From contig OZ244029.1 of assembly GCA_965214945.1 (NCBI GenBank), forward strand, positions 1,178,001 to 1,242,000: a stretch of 64,000 bases of DNA. The letters are read 5' to 3'. The notes beneath the pieces were generated by a model, which did no database searches, was not told the DNA's origin, and saw only the letters and a list, made by a program, of their open reading frames with translations. Numbering within the stretch: the stretch's first letter is position 1; each line of letters starts with the position of its first letter. This DNA comes from JAAXHB01 sp965214945 (GTDB lineage Bacteria > Actinomycetota > Acidimicrobiia > Acidimicrobiales > Aldehydirespiratoraceae). Both the position numbers and the translations under genes were made by a program. This document shows, one piece after another, positions 52,751 through 61,132 of the stretch.

Positions 52751-53574
52751 TGGTGAAAGATGCGACTGCGGACGGTGGGGCAGCGCCGACGAAACCCATG
52801 CGATTGCACGGAGTGATCAACGCATCGCCAGACTCTTTGGCAGAGTTCTCGGTAGTGCGAACTGTCGACGAGGCGGTAGCGCGTGCGGAGGCCCTGCTGG
52901 ACGGCGGCTGCGTCGGCATCGACCTCGGAGGCGCGGGCTCCACCCAATTCGCGGCCCCAGTCGACATCGCCGCCGAATGGCGACGCCTCGACGGGAAGAT
53001 CCAGGCGCTGGCCGAACTCTGCGACGCTCGGGCCGCGGCATTGTCGGTGGACACTTGGCAGCCCGAGATCATGCGCCGAGCACTCGACAGCGGCGCGACG
53101 ATGCTCAACGCCGCTGACGGGCTTCAAAACCCGGCCATGAGGGAGCTGGCCGCAGAGCGTGACGTGATGGTGGTGGCGCCGTTCCTGTGGGGTACCGACC
53201 CCAAGGCGAGCCGCCGGGTGACCGGCGACCCGCTCGAGACGATCACCGGCTGGTTCCGCCGGTCTCTACGGTGCTGGGACGCGGCCGGCATAAACCGGGA
53301 CAGGCTCATTCTCGATCCGGGCACCGGCTTCGGCCCCCCCGACTGGGACTGGAGCGACCGTTACCGCTATCAGAAGAGGGTTTATTCTGGCCTCGATGCG
53401 CTGCGGGCCTTCGGTCTGCCCGTCTATCTGCCGCTGCCGTGGAAGCGCACCGCACAGCACGACGAGCTGTTGGAGATCTGCCTGCGATCGGGGTTCGACT
53501 ACGGTCGCTGCCACCGGCCGGAGCGGATCCTGGAAACGATGCGACGACTCGGCATCCGTCCCGCCGACGGATGA
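52747..53574 (+). CDS. FolP2-like dihydropteroate synthase homologue
   Basis: TIM-barrel protein of 275 residues of the DHPS family. Recognisable are GVINASPDSLAEFS, VGIDLGGAGSTQFA, ALSVDTWQPEIMRRALDSGATMLNAADGLQNPAM and LILDPGTGFG. Key folate-enzyme residues are altered: NxTPDSFSDGG, GGESTRPG and the C-terminal SRK are not kept. It is translationally coupled to gpgS (ATGA overlap), like mycobacterial folP2 beside gpgS, whose product lacks DHPS activity. A role in sugar-phosphoglycerate metabolism is therefore more likely than folate synthesis. Confidence 0.8.
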   Translation: MMVKDATADGGAAPTKPMRLHGVINASPDSLAEFSVVRTVDEAVARAEALLDGGCVGIDLGGAGSTQFAAPVDIAAEWRRLDGKIQALAELCDARAAALSVDTWQPEIMRRALDSGATMLNAADGLQNPAMRELAAERDVMVVAPFLWGTDPKASRRVTGDPLETITGWFRRSLRCWDAAGINRDRLILDPGTGFGPPDWDWSDRYRYQKRVYSGLDALRAFGLPVYLPLPWKRTAQHDELLEICLRSGFDYGRCHRPERILETMRRLGIRPADG

Positions 53575-53625
53575 TGATCTAGGGCTTTGTGGCGGGGCCG
53601 GACCCAATGAGGGGTGCTGGGCCGG

Positions 53626-56466
53626 ATGAGTGGGCGCGTGGGTGACGATCTCGGACTTCTAGCGGGGCCGCCCTGTCTGGGCCGAAGCGTGCTGGTGGGA
53701 GTGGGCCAGCCTTCTCCACATCCCTGGAATAGCTGCGAGCGGGTGACGGTCTGCACACGGGCGCTTCAACCGGCCGCCGGCCGCGATCTTCGTCGGGCAT
53801 GGTGCGAGCGCCGCCCGGTGGTGATCGAGATCGATGGGCCGCTGCCCAACCCTTCGGTGGTGCTTGAGATTCCCTGGTGGAAGATGAGCCCGGGCCTCAC
53901 GCTTGGTGCGGAGGTGTGGCACCACCTGCTAACCGCCAACGCTGTCGACGCCCGCGATCCTGACCGGCCCCGCTTCGCACCCCGCGATCGAGCTCTGGAG
54001 CTCGGCGCCGTCGAATCCGGCCCGGGCCAGCCCGGCGATGTGATCGCAGGAGCAGCCGGGCCGGCATGGTGCGACGGCGGGCCGCTGGATGCCTTCGATG
54101 CCGGCGATCTCGGGGGCGTGCCGCTGATCTGCGCTGCCAACCTCGCCGCAGGCAGTTTGAAACCGCTGGGCTCTGCCCGGCCCGAGGCCGATCTAGCCCC
54201 GGATCAGCAAGCGGCGGTGGGACACCTCGGCGGCCCAGCCTGCATCGTGGCGCCGGCCGGGTCGGGCAAGACCCGGGTGCTGACCGAACGCTCCCGCTAC
54301 CTTGTGCGGGACTTCGGCGTGGCCGCAGAAACTGTCTGCCTGATGGCGTTCAACGTGCGGGCCCGGGCCGAGATGCAGCAGCGCACCGCGGACGTAAGCG
54401 GCCTTCAGGTGCGCACGCTCAACAGCCTGGCGCTGGCCATATGCAACGGAACAGGCCGCTTTGCCCGGCCCGCGGGTCGCCGCAGGGTGGACGTGGTAGA
54501 CGAACTGGCTGCGCGCCGGCTGCTTTCGAAGATGACGCCCAAGAAACGGCGCCGGGCTATGACCGACCATCTGGCCCCGTGGCTTGAGGCGCTGAGCGCT
54601 TCCCGACTCGGTTTGCGCGATTTGGCCGAGGTGGGGCGCGACTACGCGCCCGACGTGACCGGCTTCGCTGAGGTTGCGCCTCTCTACGCCGAGGAACTGG
54701 AGCGCCTGGGCGCAGTGGACTTCGACCACCAGATCGTCCGAGCCATCGAAGTGCTGCTGACCGACACCGAAGCCCGGGCTGCGGCCCGCCAGGCGTGTGG
54801 CGTGCTTCTGGTGGACGAGTTTCAGGACCTCACACCGGCCCATCTGCTTCTCATTCGCCTGCTGGCCGGGCCGCGGGCCGAAGTGTTCGGCGTCGGCGAC
54901 GACGACCAGACGATCTACGGCTACACCGGAGCGTCACCGGAATGGCTCATCGACTATGGCCGCTACTTCCCGGGCGCGGCCCGTCACCTGCTGCGCGTCA
55001 ACTACCGCTGCCCGGCAGAGGTGGTGGAAGCGGCCTCGAACCTGCTGTCACGCAACCGCCGCCGCGTTCCGAAGCAGATCGAGGCTGCCTCCAACCGCCG
55101 AGCCCGATACGGCGGACCGTCTGAAGCCGCGCGACCGGGCGGCGCAAGGGCGTCGAACACCCCGGCGGTGATCGAGACGGATCCCGGCGGGGCCGAGGCA
55201 GTGGCGGCGCGGGTGGCCGGTCTCGTGGCCAGCGGTGCCAAGCCGGCCGACATCGCCGTGCTGACGCGGGTGAACAGCACGCTTCTGGCACCTCAGATAG
55301 TTCTGAACTCCATCGGCATCGAGTGCACCAGGCCGGTGGGGCCCGGGTTTCTGGAGCGAACGGGAGTTGCGTCCGCCCTGGCGTGGTTGAAGCTGGCCGT
55401 CGCTCCGGCGGTGGGGCTCCCCGCTGACGCCCTGGCTGTGGCGTCCAGGCGACCGCCGCGTGGGATCTCGCCCCGGGTCGTGGAATGGATCGCCGAGCAT
55501 TCCAGCGTTCGCGCTCTGCGGGCACTGGCCTGGCGGCTTGCCGACAAGCGAACCTCCGAGCGAGTGGCCGCTCTGGCCCGCGACGTCAGCGAGCTCCGCA
55601 CCAAGGCCCGACAGGGTGCCAACACCGCCCGCCTGCTTGAAGCCATCCGCGATCTTGGCCTCGGGGCCAGTCTCGATGAGCGCCTCGACGCCTCACGCCG
55701 GTCGGTGGACCGGTCGGCTCACGGTGACGACCTGCGAGCCCTGCTGGCCGCAGCCCGGCTTCACGAGAATCCCGCCAGCTTCGGCGACTGGCTGGCTCAC
55801 CTGCTGTCAGACGGGCACACCTCAGACTGGCACACCTCAGGCGTGCGCTTGGCGACGGTGCACCGGGTGAAGGGACTCGAATGGCCGCACGTGATCGTCT
55901 TCGCGGCGTCGGAAGGTCTGATGCCCCACCGGCTCTCGGGCGACACCGAGGAGGAGCGCCGCATCTTTCACGTGGCGATTACCCGATGTTCGGAATCACT
56001 GCTCATCCTCACAGCAGGCTCAGAGAAGTCGCCGTACCTGTCCGAAATGACCGGCCCGGCGCCGTGCCGCGGCCGCCGTCCCGAAGTGGCTGCCCCGGCG
56101 CCCGAAAACGCCGCCGGCCGGTCGCAGAAACCGCCACGCGACCTTGGCATGGGGCTCAGGTCCGTCCCAGCGTCCGATAATCCCGCCAAACCTCAGGACC
56201 AGCCAATGAGCCCCGAGGCGAAGGCCCGCTACGAGCGGCTGCGCCACTGGCGGCTCAAGCGCAGCCGAGCTGACGGCGTGCCCGCCTATGTGGTGTTCAG
56301 CGATAAGGTGATGGCCGAGCTGGCCCGCCGGCGCCCGGTGACCGGACCGGCCCTGCTGGCTGTGCCCGGCATAGGCCCGGCCAAGCTGGCCGCCTACGGC
56401 GAGGATCTCAAACGGATCTTGAGCAACGAGGCCTGTCAAGCCGACATTGAGCGCCTCGAGCGCTGA
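53626..56466 (+). CDS. UvrD2-like superfamily 1 DNA helicase with HRDC domain
   Basis: 3'-5' DNA helicase for repair. From ATG 53626 it has 946 residues (GTG 53614 adds four). A 200-residue N-terminal extension (RPVVIEIDGPLPNP, VLEIPWWKMSPGLTLGAEVW) precedes the motor. Motifs: Walker A APAGSGKTR, II LLVDEFQDLTP, III GVGDDDQTIYGYTGA, V RLATVHRVKGLEWPHVIVF, VI RRIFHVAITRCSESLLI. The C-terminus has an HRDC domain (RYERLRHWRLKRSRADGVPAYVVFSDKVMAELARRRP), as in mycobacterial UvrD2. It is convergent with sufU, the stops two bases apart. Confidence 0.9.
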   Translation: MSGRVGDDLGLLAGPPCLGRSVLVGVGQPSPHPWNSCERVTVCTRALQPAAGRDLRRAWCERRPVVIEIDGPLPNPSVVLEIPWWKMSPGLTLGAEVWHHLLTANAVDARDPDRPRFAPRDRALELGAVESGPGQPGDVIAGAAGPAWCDGGPLDAFDAGDLGGVPLICAANLAAGSLKPLGSARPEADLAPDQQAAVGHLGGPACIVAPAGSGKTRVLTERSRYLVRDFGVAAETVCLMAFNVRARAEMQQRTADVSGLQVRTLNSLALAICNGTGRFARPAGRRRVDVVDELAARRLLSKMTPKKRRRAMTDHLAPWLEALSASRLGLRDLAEVGRDYAPDVTGFAEVAPLYAEELERLGAVDFDHQIVRAIEVLLTDTEARAAARQACGVLLVDEFQDLTPAHLLLIRLLAGPRAEVFGVGDDDQTIYGYTGASPEWLIDYGRYFPGAARHLLRVNYRCPAEVVEAASNLLSRNRRRVPKQIEAASNRRARYGGPSEAARPGGARASNTPAVIETDPGGAEAVAARVAGLVASGAKPADIAVLTRVNSTLLAPQIVLNSIGIECTRPVGPGFLERTGVASALAWLKLAVAPAVGLPADALAVASRRPPRGISPRVVEWIAEHSSVRALRALAWRLADKRTSERVAALARDVSELRTKARQGANTARLLEAIRDLGLGASLDERLDASRRSVDRSAHGDDLRALLAAARLHENPASFGDWLAHLLSDGHTSDWHTSGVRLATVHRVKGLEWPHVIVFAASEGLMPHRLSGDTEEERRIFHVAITRCSESLLILTAGSEKSPYLSEMTGPAPCRGRRPEVAAPAPENAAGRSQKPPRDLGMGLRSVPASDNPAKPQDQPMSPEAKARYERLRHWRLKRSRADGVPAYVVFSDKVMAELARRRPVTGPALLAVPGIGPAKLAAYGEDLKRILSNEACQADIERLER

Positions 56467-56468
56467 GA

Positions 56469-56951
56469 TCAGGAGGCCGACTCAGCGAGCGCTTGCACGA
56501 GCGTGTTCCAGCACAGCGTGGCGCACTTGATGCGCACGGGGAACTTCACGACGCCTCGCAGCGCCTCCAGGTCGCCAAGGGGAACCTCCCCGCCGTTGGC
56601 GTCGAGGTCGTCATCGAGATCCGGGCCTCCCGGCATCTCGCTTCCGTGGATCGACATCATCGCCTTGAAGGACTGGATCAGGCGCCGCGCCTGGACCACC
56701 CGCTTGCCGCGCACAGCGGCCGACATCATCGAAGCTGAAGACTGGCTGATCGAGCATCCTTGCCCCCCGGTGGTGACCTCAGATATGCGGCCTTCGTCGT
56801 CGACGATCACGTACACAATCACCTCATCTCCGCACAGCGGGTTGAAGCCTTCGGCCCTCACCGCAGGTGGCATCTCCAGCACTCCGCGGTTGCGGGGATT
56901 GCGATAGTGGTCGAGGATTATCTCTCGGTAGAGGTCTTCCAGCCCGGCCAT
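56469..56951 (-). CDS. sufU: SufU, Zn-dependent sulfur acceptor
   Basis: Accepts persulfide sulfur from SufS. From ATG 56951 it has 160 residues: MAGLEDLYREIILDHYRNPR, then the three zinc cysteines in FNPLCGDE, GGQGCSISQSSASMM and KCATLCWNTLVQAL. The SufU-specific insert between the last two lies in the region GPDLDDDLDANGGEVPLGDLEALRGV. It begins 14 bases after sufS on the same strand. Confidence 0.94.
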   Translation of the reverse strand: MAGLEDLYREIILDHYRNPRNRGVLEMPPAVRAEGFNPLCGDEVIVYVIVDDEGRISEVTTGGQGCSISQSSASMMSAAVRGKRVVQARRLIQSFKAMMSIHGSEMPGGPDLDDDLDANGGEVPLGDLEALRGVVKFPVRIKCATLCWNTLVQALAESAS

Positions 56952-56965
56952 GTTTCGTACCGTTT

Positions 56966-58204
56966 CTAGACGGCGAACAAGTCGCCGGCGACCTCGAGCG
57001 CGTCGGCGAGCGCGTCCACGTCGGACGTGTCGTTGTACACGTATAGCGACGCACGGGCTGTGGCTGCCACCCCCAGAACGCGCATCAGCGGCTTGGCGCA
57101 GTGGTGTCCAGCCCTCACGCACACACCGTACTGGTCGAGCACCTGCGAGAGGTCGTGCGGGTGCACGTCGCGGAAGCACATCGACAGCAGGCCGCCGCGC
57201 AGAGTCGCGTCCTGGGGGCCGTGCACCTCGATGTCGTCGCCGTAGCGCTCTTTGAGAGTGCGCAATGCGTATGACGTGAGAGCCACCTCGTGCTCGCGCA
57301 CCCGGTCCATGCCTACGCCCTCGAGGTACGCGACGGCAGCGCCCAGCCCGACGATCTCTGCTATGGGAGGCGTTCCGGCCTCGAACTTGTGCGGCACTTC
57401 GTTGGGAAGGAAGCCGTCTTTGCGGACGTCGAGGATCATCTCGCCTCCGCCCAGGAACGGTGGCATCTCCTCCAGCAGCTCCGAGCGTGCCCACAGCACC
57501 CCGACGCCGGTGGGGCCGCACATCTTGTGGCCTGTGAACGCAAAGAAGTCCGCATCCGCGGCCTGCACATCTGTGACCAGGTGAGGCACGTGCTGGGCCG
57601 CGTCGACCAGCATCAGCGCCCCCGTCGCGTGGGCCGCGTCGGCCAGAGCCCGGATCGGGTTGATGGTGCCGAGCACGTTGCTGACTGCGGCGGCGCTGAG
57701 CAGCTTCGCGCCGTCGAGGAGCCGGTCGAGACCGTCCAGCTCCAGCTGACCGTCGTGGTTCACGGGGATCCAGCGCAGCTCGAAGCCGCACTCTGCGGCC
57801 ATGATGTGCCACGGCACGATGTTGGCGTGATGCTCCATCTCGGTGATCACTACGGCGTCGCCGGGGCCGAGATTTGTTCCGCCCCAGGAGCGCGCCACGA
57901 GATTGATGGCCTCTGTGACGTTCTTGGTGAACACGATCTCCGCTGCGGACGGCGCGTTCACGAACCGCGCCACCGCCCGGCGAGCGGCCTCCATCGACTC
58001 GGTGGCCTGAGCCGCGATCTCATACGCGCTGCGGTGGACGTTTGCGTTGCGGCGCTCGTAGTAGTCGTTCATCGCGTCGAGAACGCACTGCGGTTTCTGA
58101 GACGATGCGGCCGAGTCGAGATACACGATCGGTCGGCCGTGCACCGTGCGAGACAGCAGCGGAAAGTCCGCTTTCACGTCGAGGCCCGCGCCGGCGGGGC
58201 TCAT
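56966..58204 (-). CDS. sufS: SufS cysteine desulfurase (group II)
   Basis: PLP enzyme that supplies sulfur for clusters, and can act on selenocysteine. The 412-residue protein has DFPLLSRTVHGRPIVYLDSAASSQKP, the NVHRSAYEIAAQATESMEAARRAVARFV region, the PLP lysine in FFAFTGHKMCGPTGVGVLW, and the active-site cysteine in GVCVRAGHHCAKPLM. ATG overlaps the upstream sufC stop by 4 bases. Confidence 0.95.
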   Translation of the reverse strand: MSPAGAGLDVKADFPLLSRTVHGRPIVYLDSAASSQKPQCVLDAMNDYYERRNANVHRSAYEIAAQATESMEAARRAVARFVNAPSAAEIVFTKNVTEAINLVARSWGGTNLGPGDAVVITEMEHHANIVPWHIMAAECGFELRWIPVNHDGQLELDGLDRLLDGAKLLSAAAVSNVLGTINPIRALADAAHATGALMLVDAAQHVPHLVTDVQAADADFFAFTGHKMCGPTGVGVLWARSELLEEMPPFLGGGEMILDVRKDGFLPNEVPHKFEAGTPPIAEIVGLGAAVAYLEGVGMDRVREHEVALTSYALRTLKERYGDDIEVHGPQDATLRGGLLSMCFRDVHPHDLSQVLDQYGVCVRAGHHCAKPLMRVLGVAATARASLYVYNDTSDVDALADALEVAGDLFAV

Positions 58205-58956
58205 TTGCCGTACCGCTCGTAGCCCTCGCGTTCGAGCCGGCCGGCCAGCTCAGGCCCGCCGACCTCGGCTATGCGGCCGTCTATTAGAACGTGCACCCGG
58301 TCGGGGTTCAACTCGACAAGCAACCGCTGGAAGTGGGTGATCGCCAAGACGCCCATCTCGGAACGCTCGCTGCGCACCTCGGCGAGGCACGACGCAACCA
58401 CGCGCAGCGAATCGACGTCTAGACCGGTGTCGGTCTCGTCGAGGATGGCCATGTCTGGTTCTAGCACCGCCATCTGCAGTATCTCGTTGCGCTTCTTCTC
58501 ACCCCCTGAGAACTTCTCGTTCAGATAGCGGTCCATGAGCGACGAGTCGATGGACAGCCGCTGCATCCATTCCCGCATGGTCACGTAGGTTTCGATAGTG
58601 CTCACGTCGGTGCCCTTTCGGGCCTTCAAGGCCTGCGTCAAGAAGTTGCGCATCGACACCCCGGGTATCTCCTGGGGATATTGAAAGGCCAGGAAAATAC
58701 CGGCCTTTCCTCGGACGTCCGGTGGCCAGTCGGTGACGTCCTCGCCCTTGTACCTCACGGAGCCCCCGGTGACCCGGTATTCGGGGCTGCCCAGCAGAGC
58801 GGAGGCCAGCGTCGACTTGCCCGAGCCGTTCGGGCCCATCAGCGCATGAAGCTCGCCGGAGTTCACCACCAAGTTGACGCCCCGCAGAATCTCGTCGTCG
58901 CTGTCCGCGGGTGCCACTCTCAGACCGCAGATCTCGAACAGCGACGGGACGCTCAT
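58201..58956 (-). CDS. sufC: SufC Fe-S assembly ATPase (copy 2)
   Basis: Second SufC, 251 residues, heading a minus-strand sufC-sufS-sufU operon. Walker A LMGPNGSGKSTLASALLG, signature KFSGGEKKRNEILQMAVLEPD, Walker B MAILDETDTGLDVDSLRVVA, and VLAITHFQRLL. Compared with copy 1 it is closer to the general SufC consensus (ILDETD instead of VVDELD, SGGEKKRNE instead of SGGEHKRNE). Start is fixed by the TAGGAT box six bases before ATG. Confidence 0.95.
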   Translation of the reverse strand: MSVPSLFEICGLRVAPADSDDEILRGVNLVVNSGELHALMGPNGSGKSTLASALLGSPEYRVTGGSVRYKGEDVTDWPPDVRGKAGIFLAFQYPQEIPGVSMRNFLTQALKARKGTDVSTIETYVTMREWMQRLSIDSSLMDRYLNEKFSGGEKKRNEILQMAVLEPDMAILDETDTGLDVDSLRVVASCLAEVRSERSEMGVLAITHFQRLLVELNPDRVHVLIDGRIAEVGGPELAGRLEREGYERYGK

Positions 58957-58962
58957 GCCAAA

Positions 58963-58968
58963 ATCCTA
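58963..58968 (-). promoter_or_regulatory. -10 box for leaderless sufC2-sufS-sufU
   Basis: On the minus strand TAGGAT ends six bases before the ATG at 58956, exactly as in front of sufB. Confidence 0.6.
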
Positions 58969-59111
58969 CGGCCCTCCCGCGGTGGTCGCTACAACCCCAT
59001 GATCCCGTCAGACCGGCCCGCTCCGGGGGCTTTTCCCACACGGGCTGTCGCGCCGCTAGCGTTGCCCGCGGCCGATACCCGCTCCACGATGCCACGCCGG
59101 GAGGGTCCCAG

Positions 59112-60233
59112 ATGAACTTTGCGTTCAGCGAAGAACAGGAACAGCTGCGCGAGTTCGTGCGCAGCTTTCTAGAAGAGAAATCGCCCGAGACGGCGGTACG
59201 CGAGCAGATGGAGACCGAGCGCGGCTTCGACCCTGGCGTGTGGGCTCAGATGGCCGAGCAGATGGGCTTGCCCGCTCTTGTGATCCCCGAGCGATACGGG
59301 GGGGATGGGTTCACGTTCGTGGAGCTGATCGTGGTGCTCGAGGAAATGGGCAGGGCTCTGCTGTGCGCGCCGTATTTCTCATCAGTGGTGCTAGCCGGCA
59401 ACACCCTGCTGCACTGCGGCGACGAAGACGCAAAACAAGCCCACCTGAGCGGAATCGCCTCCGGCGAGACGCGGGCAACTCTCGCCTTCACGGAGCAAAA
59501 CGGCCGATGGGACGAGACGGGCATCACCATGGCGGCGACGCCTGCGAACGGGTCGGGCTCTTGGCGGCTCGACGGAGCAAAAATGTACGTGCTCGACGGC
59601 CACACCGCCGATCTGGTCATTGTGGCCGCCCGCACCGGCAAAGGCGTGTCGTTGTTCACAGTCGACTCCGATGTTCAGGGCCTCACCCGCATGCCGCTGT
59701 CGACCATGGACCAGACCCGCAAGCAGGCCAAACTCGTGTTCGACGGGGTGGAGGCGCAGCTCATCGGCACCGAAGGCGAGGGCTGGACAGTGCTGGAGAC
59801 CGTGCTCGATCTGGCTGCGGTGGCTCTAGCGGCCGAGCAAGTCGGCGGCGCGCAGCGGTGCCTGGAGATGTCGGTGGAGTACGCCAAAGTTCGGGTGCAG
59901 TTTGGGCGCCCGATCGGATCGTTCCAGGCGATCAAGCACAAATGCGCCGACATGCTGCTGGAGGTGGAGTCGGCCAAGTCGGCGGCTTACTACGCAGGCT
60001 GGTGCGCCGCGGAGATGAACGACGAGCTGCCGCAGGTGGCGTCGCTGGCGAAGAGCTACTGCTCTGAGGCTTACTTCCACGCCGCGGCGGAGAACATCCA
60101 GATCCACGGCGGCATCGGGTTCACTTGGGAGCACCCGGCTCACCTCTACTTCAAAAGGGCTAAGAGTTCCGAGCTGCTGTTCGGCGACCCGACCTACCAC
60201 CGGGAGTTGTTGGCTCAGCGCATCGGCCTGTAA
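59112..60233 (+). CDS. Acyl-CoA dehydrogenase family protein
   Basis: FAD enzyme of 373 residues. MNFAFSEEQEQLREFVRSFL is the typical start; FAD and substrate segments include ATLAFTEQNGRWDE, AVALAAEQVGGAQRCLEMSVEYAKVRVQFGRPIGSFQAIKHKCADM, and AENIQIHGGIGFTWEHPAHLYFKRA. The usual catalytic Glu segment (YEGT) near the C-terminus is replaced by LYFKRAKSSELLFG, so the catalytic base may be elsewhere, as in steroid or short-branched acyl-CoA enzymes. GGGAGGG precedes the ATG. It is divergent from sufC2. Confidence 0.9.
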   Translation: MNFAFSEEQEQLREFVRSFLEEKSPETAVREQMETERGFDPGVWAQMAEQMGLPALVIPERYGGDGFTFVELIVVLEEMGRALLCAPYFSSVVLAGNTLLHCGDEDAKQAHLSGIASGETRATLAFTEQNGRWDETGITMAATPANGSGSWRLDGAKMYVLDGHTADLVIVAARTGKGVSLFTVDSDVQGLTRMPLSTMDQTRKQAKLVFDGVEAQLIGTEGEGWTVLETVLDLAAVALAAEQVGGAQRCLEMSVEYAKVRVQFGRPIGSFQAIKHKCADMLLEVESAKSAAYYAGWCAAEMNDELPQVASLAKSYCSEAYFHAAAENIQIHGGIGFTWEHPAHLYFKRAKSSELLFGDPTYHRELLAQRIGL

Positions 60234-60305
60234 GCGCTCTCGCCAGGGGATCTGAGCCCGACCCCGCTGTGATCCGGACGATGCTGTGATCGGGGCGATC
60301 TCGAT

Positions 60306-60752
60306 TTGATCTGGCTAATAGCCTTGATGGGCGCAGTGCTGGTGCTGGTGATCGCATTTGCGGCGGTCGGCGCCGCGGTAGGCCGCATGGAGCATGAGGC
60401 CGCTCCGACTGTGTACCGGCTTGCGGAGGCGGTCGAGCGGGTGGCAGCCCGCCTTCCCGAGGAGGTGACGGCGCGTGTGAGCTACGACGATGTCCGCACC
60501 GTGCTCGGCTGGCATCTCGACTGGTTCTCTGAGGTGGGCCTGGCCACAGCGTACGGCATAGAACTCGGTGACCCGGCAGTGGCCGAAGGCGACACTGCGG
60601 TGGCCGATGCCGACGCTTCGCTCGACGCCGTTGTGGCGCGCTCGCTGGAAGAGGGCGGCCCCGACTCTGTCGATGTCGCGTGCATCCTGGACGCGCATTT
60701 CGGACATCTGGCCGAGATCGGTGCGCTGACGTCGGAGTCGAATGTGGTGTAA
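60306..60752 (+). CDS. Membrane-anchored conserved hypothetical
   Basis: A 148-residue protein with one N-terminal helix (LIALMGAVLVLVIAFAAVGAAVG) and a cytoplasmic part containing AARLPEEVTARVSYDDVRTVLGWHLDWF and a second helical segment ending ILDAHFGHLAEIGAL. I recognise the pattern only as an uncharacterised actinobacterial family. Start TTG 60306 keeps the full hydrophobic helix; ATG 60327 is the alternative. Its end overlaps a 28-residue frame. Confidence 0.6.
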   Translation: MIWLIALMGAVLVLVIAFAAVGAAVGRMEHEAAPTVYRLAEAVERVAARLPEEVTARVSYDDVRTVLGWHLDWFSEVGLATAYGIELGDPAVAEGDTAVADADASLDAVVARSLEEGGPDSVDVACILDAHFGHLAEIGALTSESNVV

Positions 60753-60828
60753 TGGTGCCACCGAGAGAAAGGAGGTGGTCCAACTGAGTGCTGAACGCAA
60801 CGTGACCTTGGAGGTGGCTGGCCGCTAG
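60742..60828 (+). CDS. MicroORF with embedded extended Shine-Dalgarno
   Basis: ATG 60742 starts a 28-residue frame (MWCNGATERKEVVQLSAERN, then VTLEVAGR). It overlaps the end of the preceding gene by 11 bases and has GGAG four bases upstream. Inside it lies AGAAAGGAGGTGGTCC (60766-60781), followed three bases later by an in-frame CTG at 60784 that would start a 14-residue peptide with the same C-terminus. The peptide family is not known to me. The element may be a regulatory RNA signal rather than a protein. Confidence 0.45.
   Translation: MWCNGATERKEVVQLSAERNVTLEVAGR
60766..60781 (+). promoter_or_regulatory. Near-complete complement of the 16S rRNA 3' tail
   Basis: AGAAAGGAGGTGGTCC matches the complement of the 16S 3' end in 15 of 16 positions, the remaining one being a G that can pair with U. 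This is far stronger than any other ribosome site in the window and has no ordinary gene start behind it. Confidence 0.75.
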
Positions 60829-60967
60829 TCACGGCAGCTGGGCCGACTTGTGAATCCACCCAGCTCCACCCCGGTCGGATCTGCCGGAGCTAGTCACACC
60901 GGCGGGGCAGCGGCATCAGAGCCGCCTGGCCGACTCGATCCGGCCGGCACCCAGCAATAACCGCATT

Positions 60968-60996
60968 GATGGGCAGGCCATAATGGCCTGCCCATC
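60968..60996 (+). terminator. Perfect 13-bp hairpin, probable terminator
   Basis: GATGGGCAGGCCA and TGGCCTGCCCATC pair perfectly around a TAA loop. There is no U-tract after it, as is common for terminators in high-GC actinobacteria. It separates the microORF unit from the selenoprotein gene. Confidence 0.6.
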
Positions 60997-61023
60997 TCGC
61001 GCTCGCTGAGCTAAGGCGCTATT

Positions 61024-61072
61024 GGCGCGGTCATATGAATGTCCGTCTTGTGAGGCGCGGTCGCCTGAATGT
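61024..61072 (+). repeat. Paired 19-base direct repeats upstream of the redoxin gene
   Basis: GGCGCGGTCATATGAATGT (61024-61042) and GGCGCGGTCGCCTGAATGT (61054-61072) match in 16 of 19 positions and are spaced exactly 30 bases apart, about three helical turns. They sit 27-75 bases before the TATCCT box, so they may be activator or repressor sites. Confidence 0.5.
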
Positions 61073-61132
61073 GTACGTCGCGGTGCCCCTACGCGGTGTA
61101 TCCTCGCGTAACAGCTTAGGAGGGGGATCTGT

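Larger units (their letters stand above)
60829..61132 (+). other. Intergenic region before the redoxin selenoprotein
   Basis: No gene is supported in these 304 bases. They contain a GC-rich stretch, the 13-base-pair hairpin at 60968-60996, the paired 19-base direct repeats at 61024-61072, a TATCCT -10 candidate (61099-61104) and the ribosome site GGAGGGGG before ATG 61133. Confidence 0.6.

Noticed and set aside
52747..53574. Genuine folP dihydropteroate synthase
   Set aside because: Key substrate motifs are altered and the gene is coupled to gpgS, as for the inactive mycobacterial FolP2.
60829..61132. tRNA or other stable RNA gene
   Set aside because: No T-arm GTTCGA-type sequence or cloverleaf could be found; the only strong structure is the simple hairpin.
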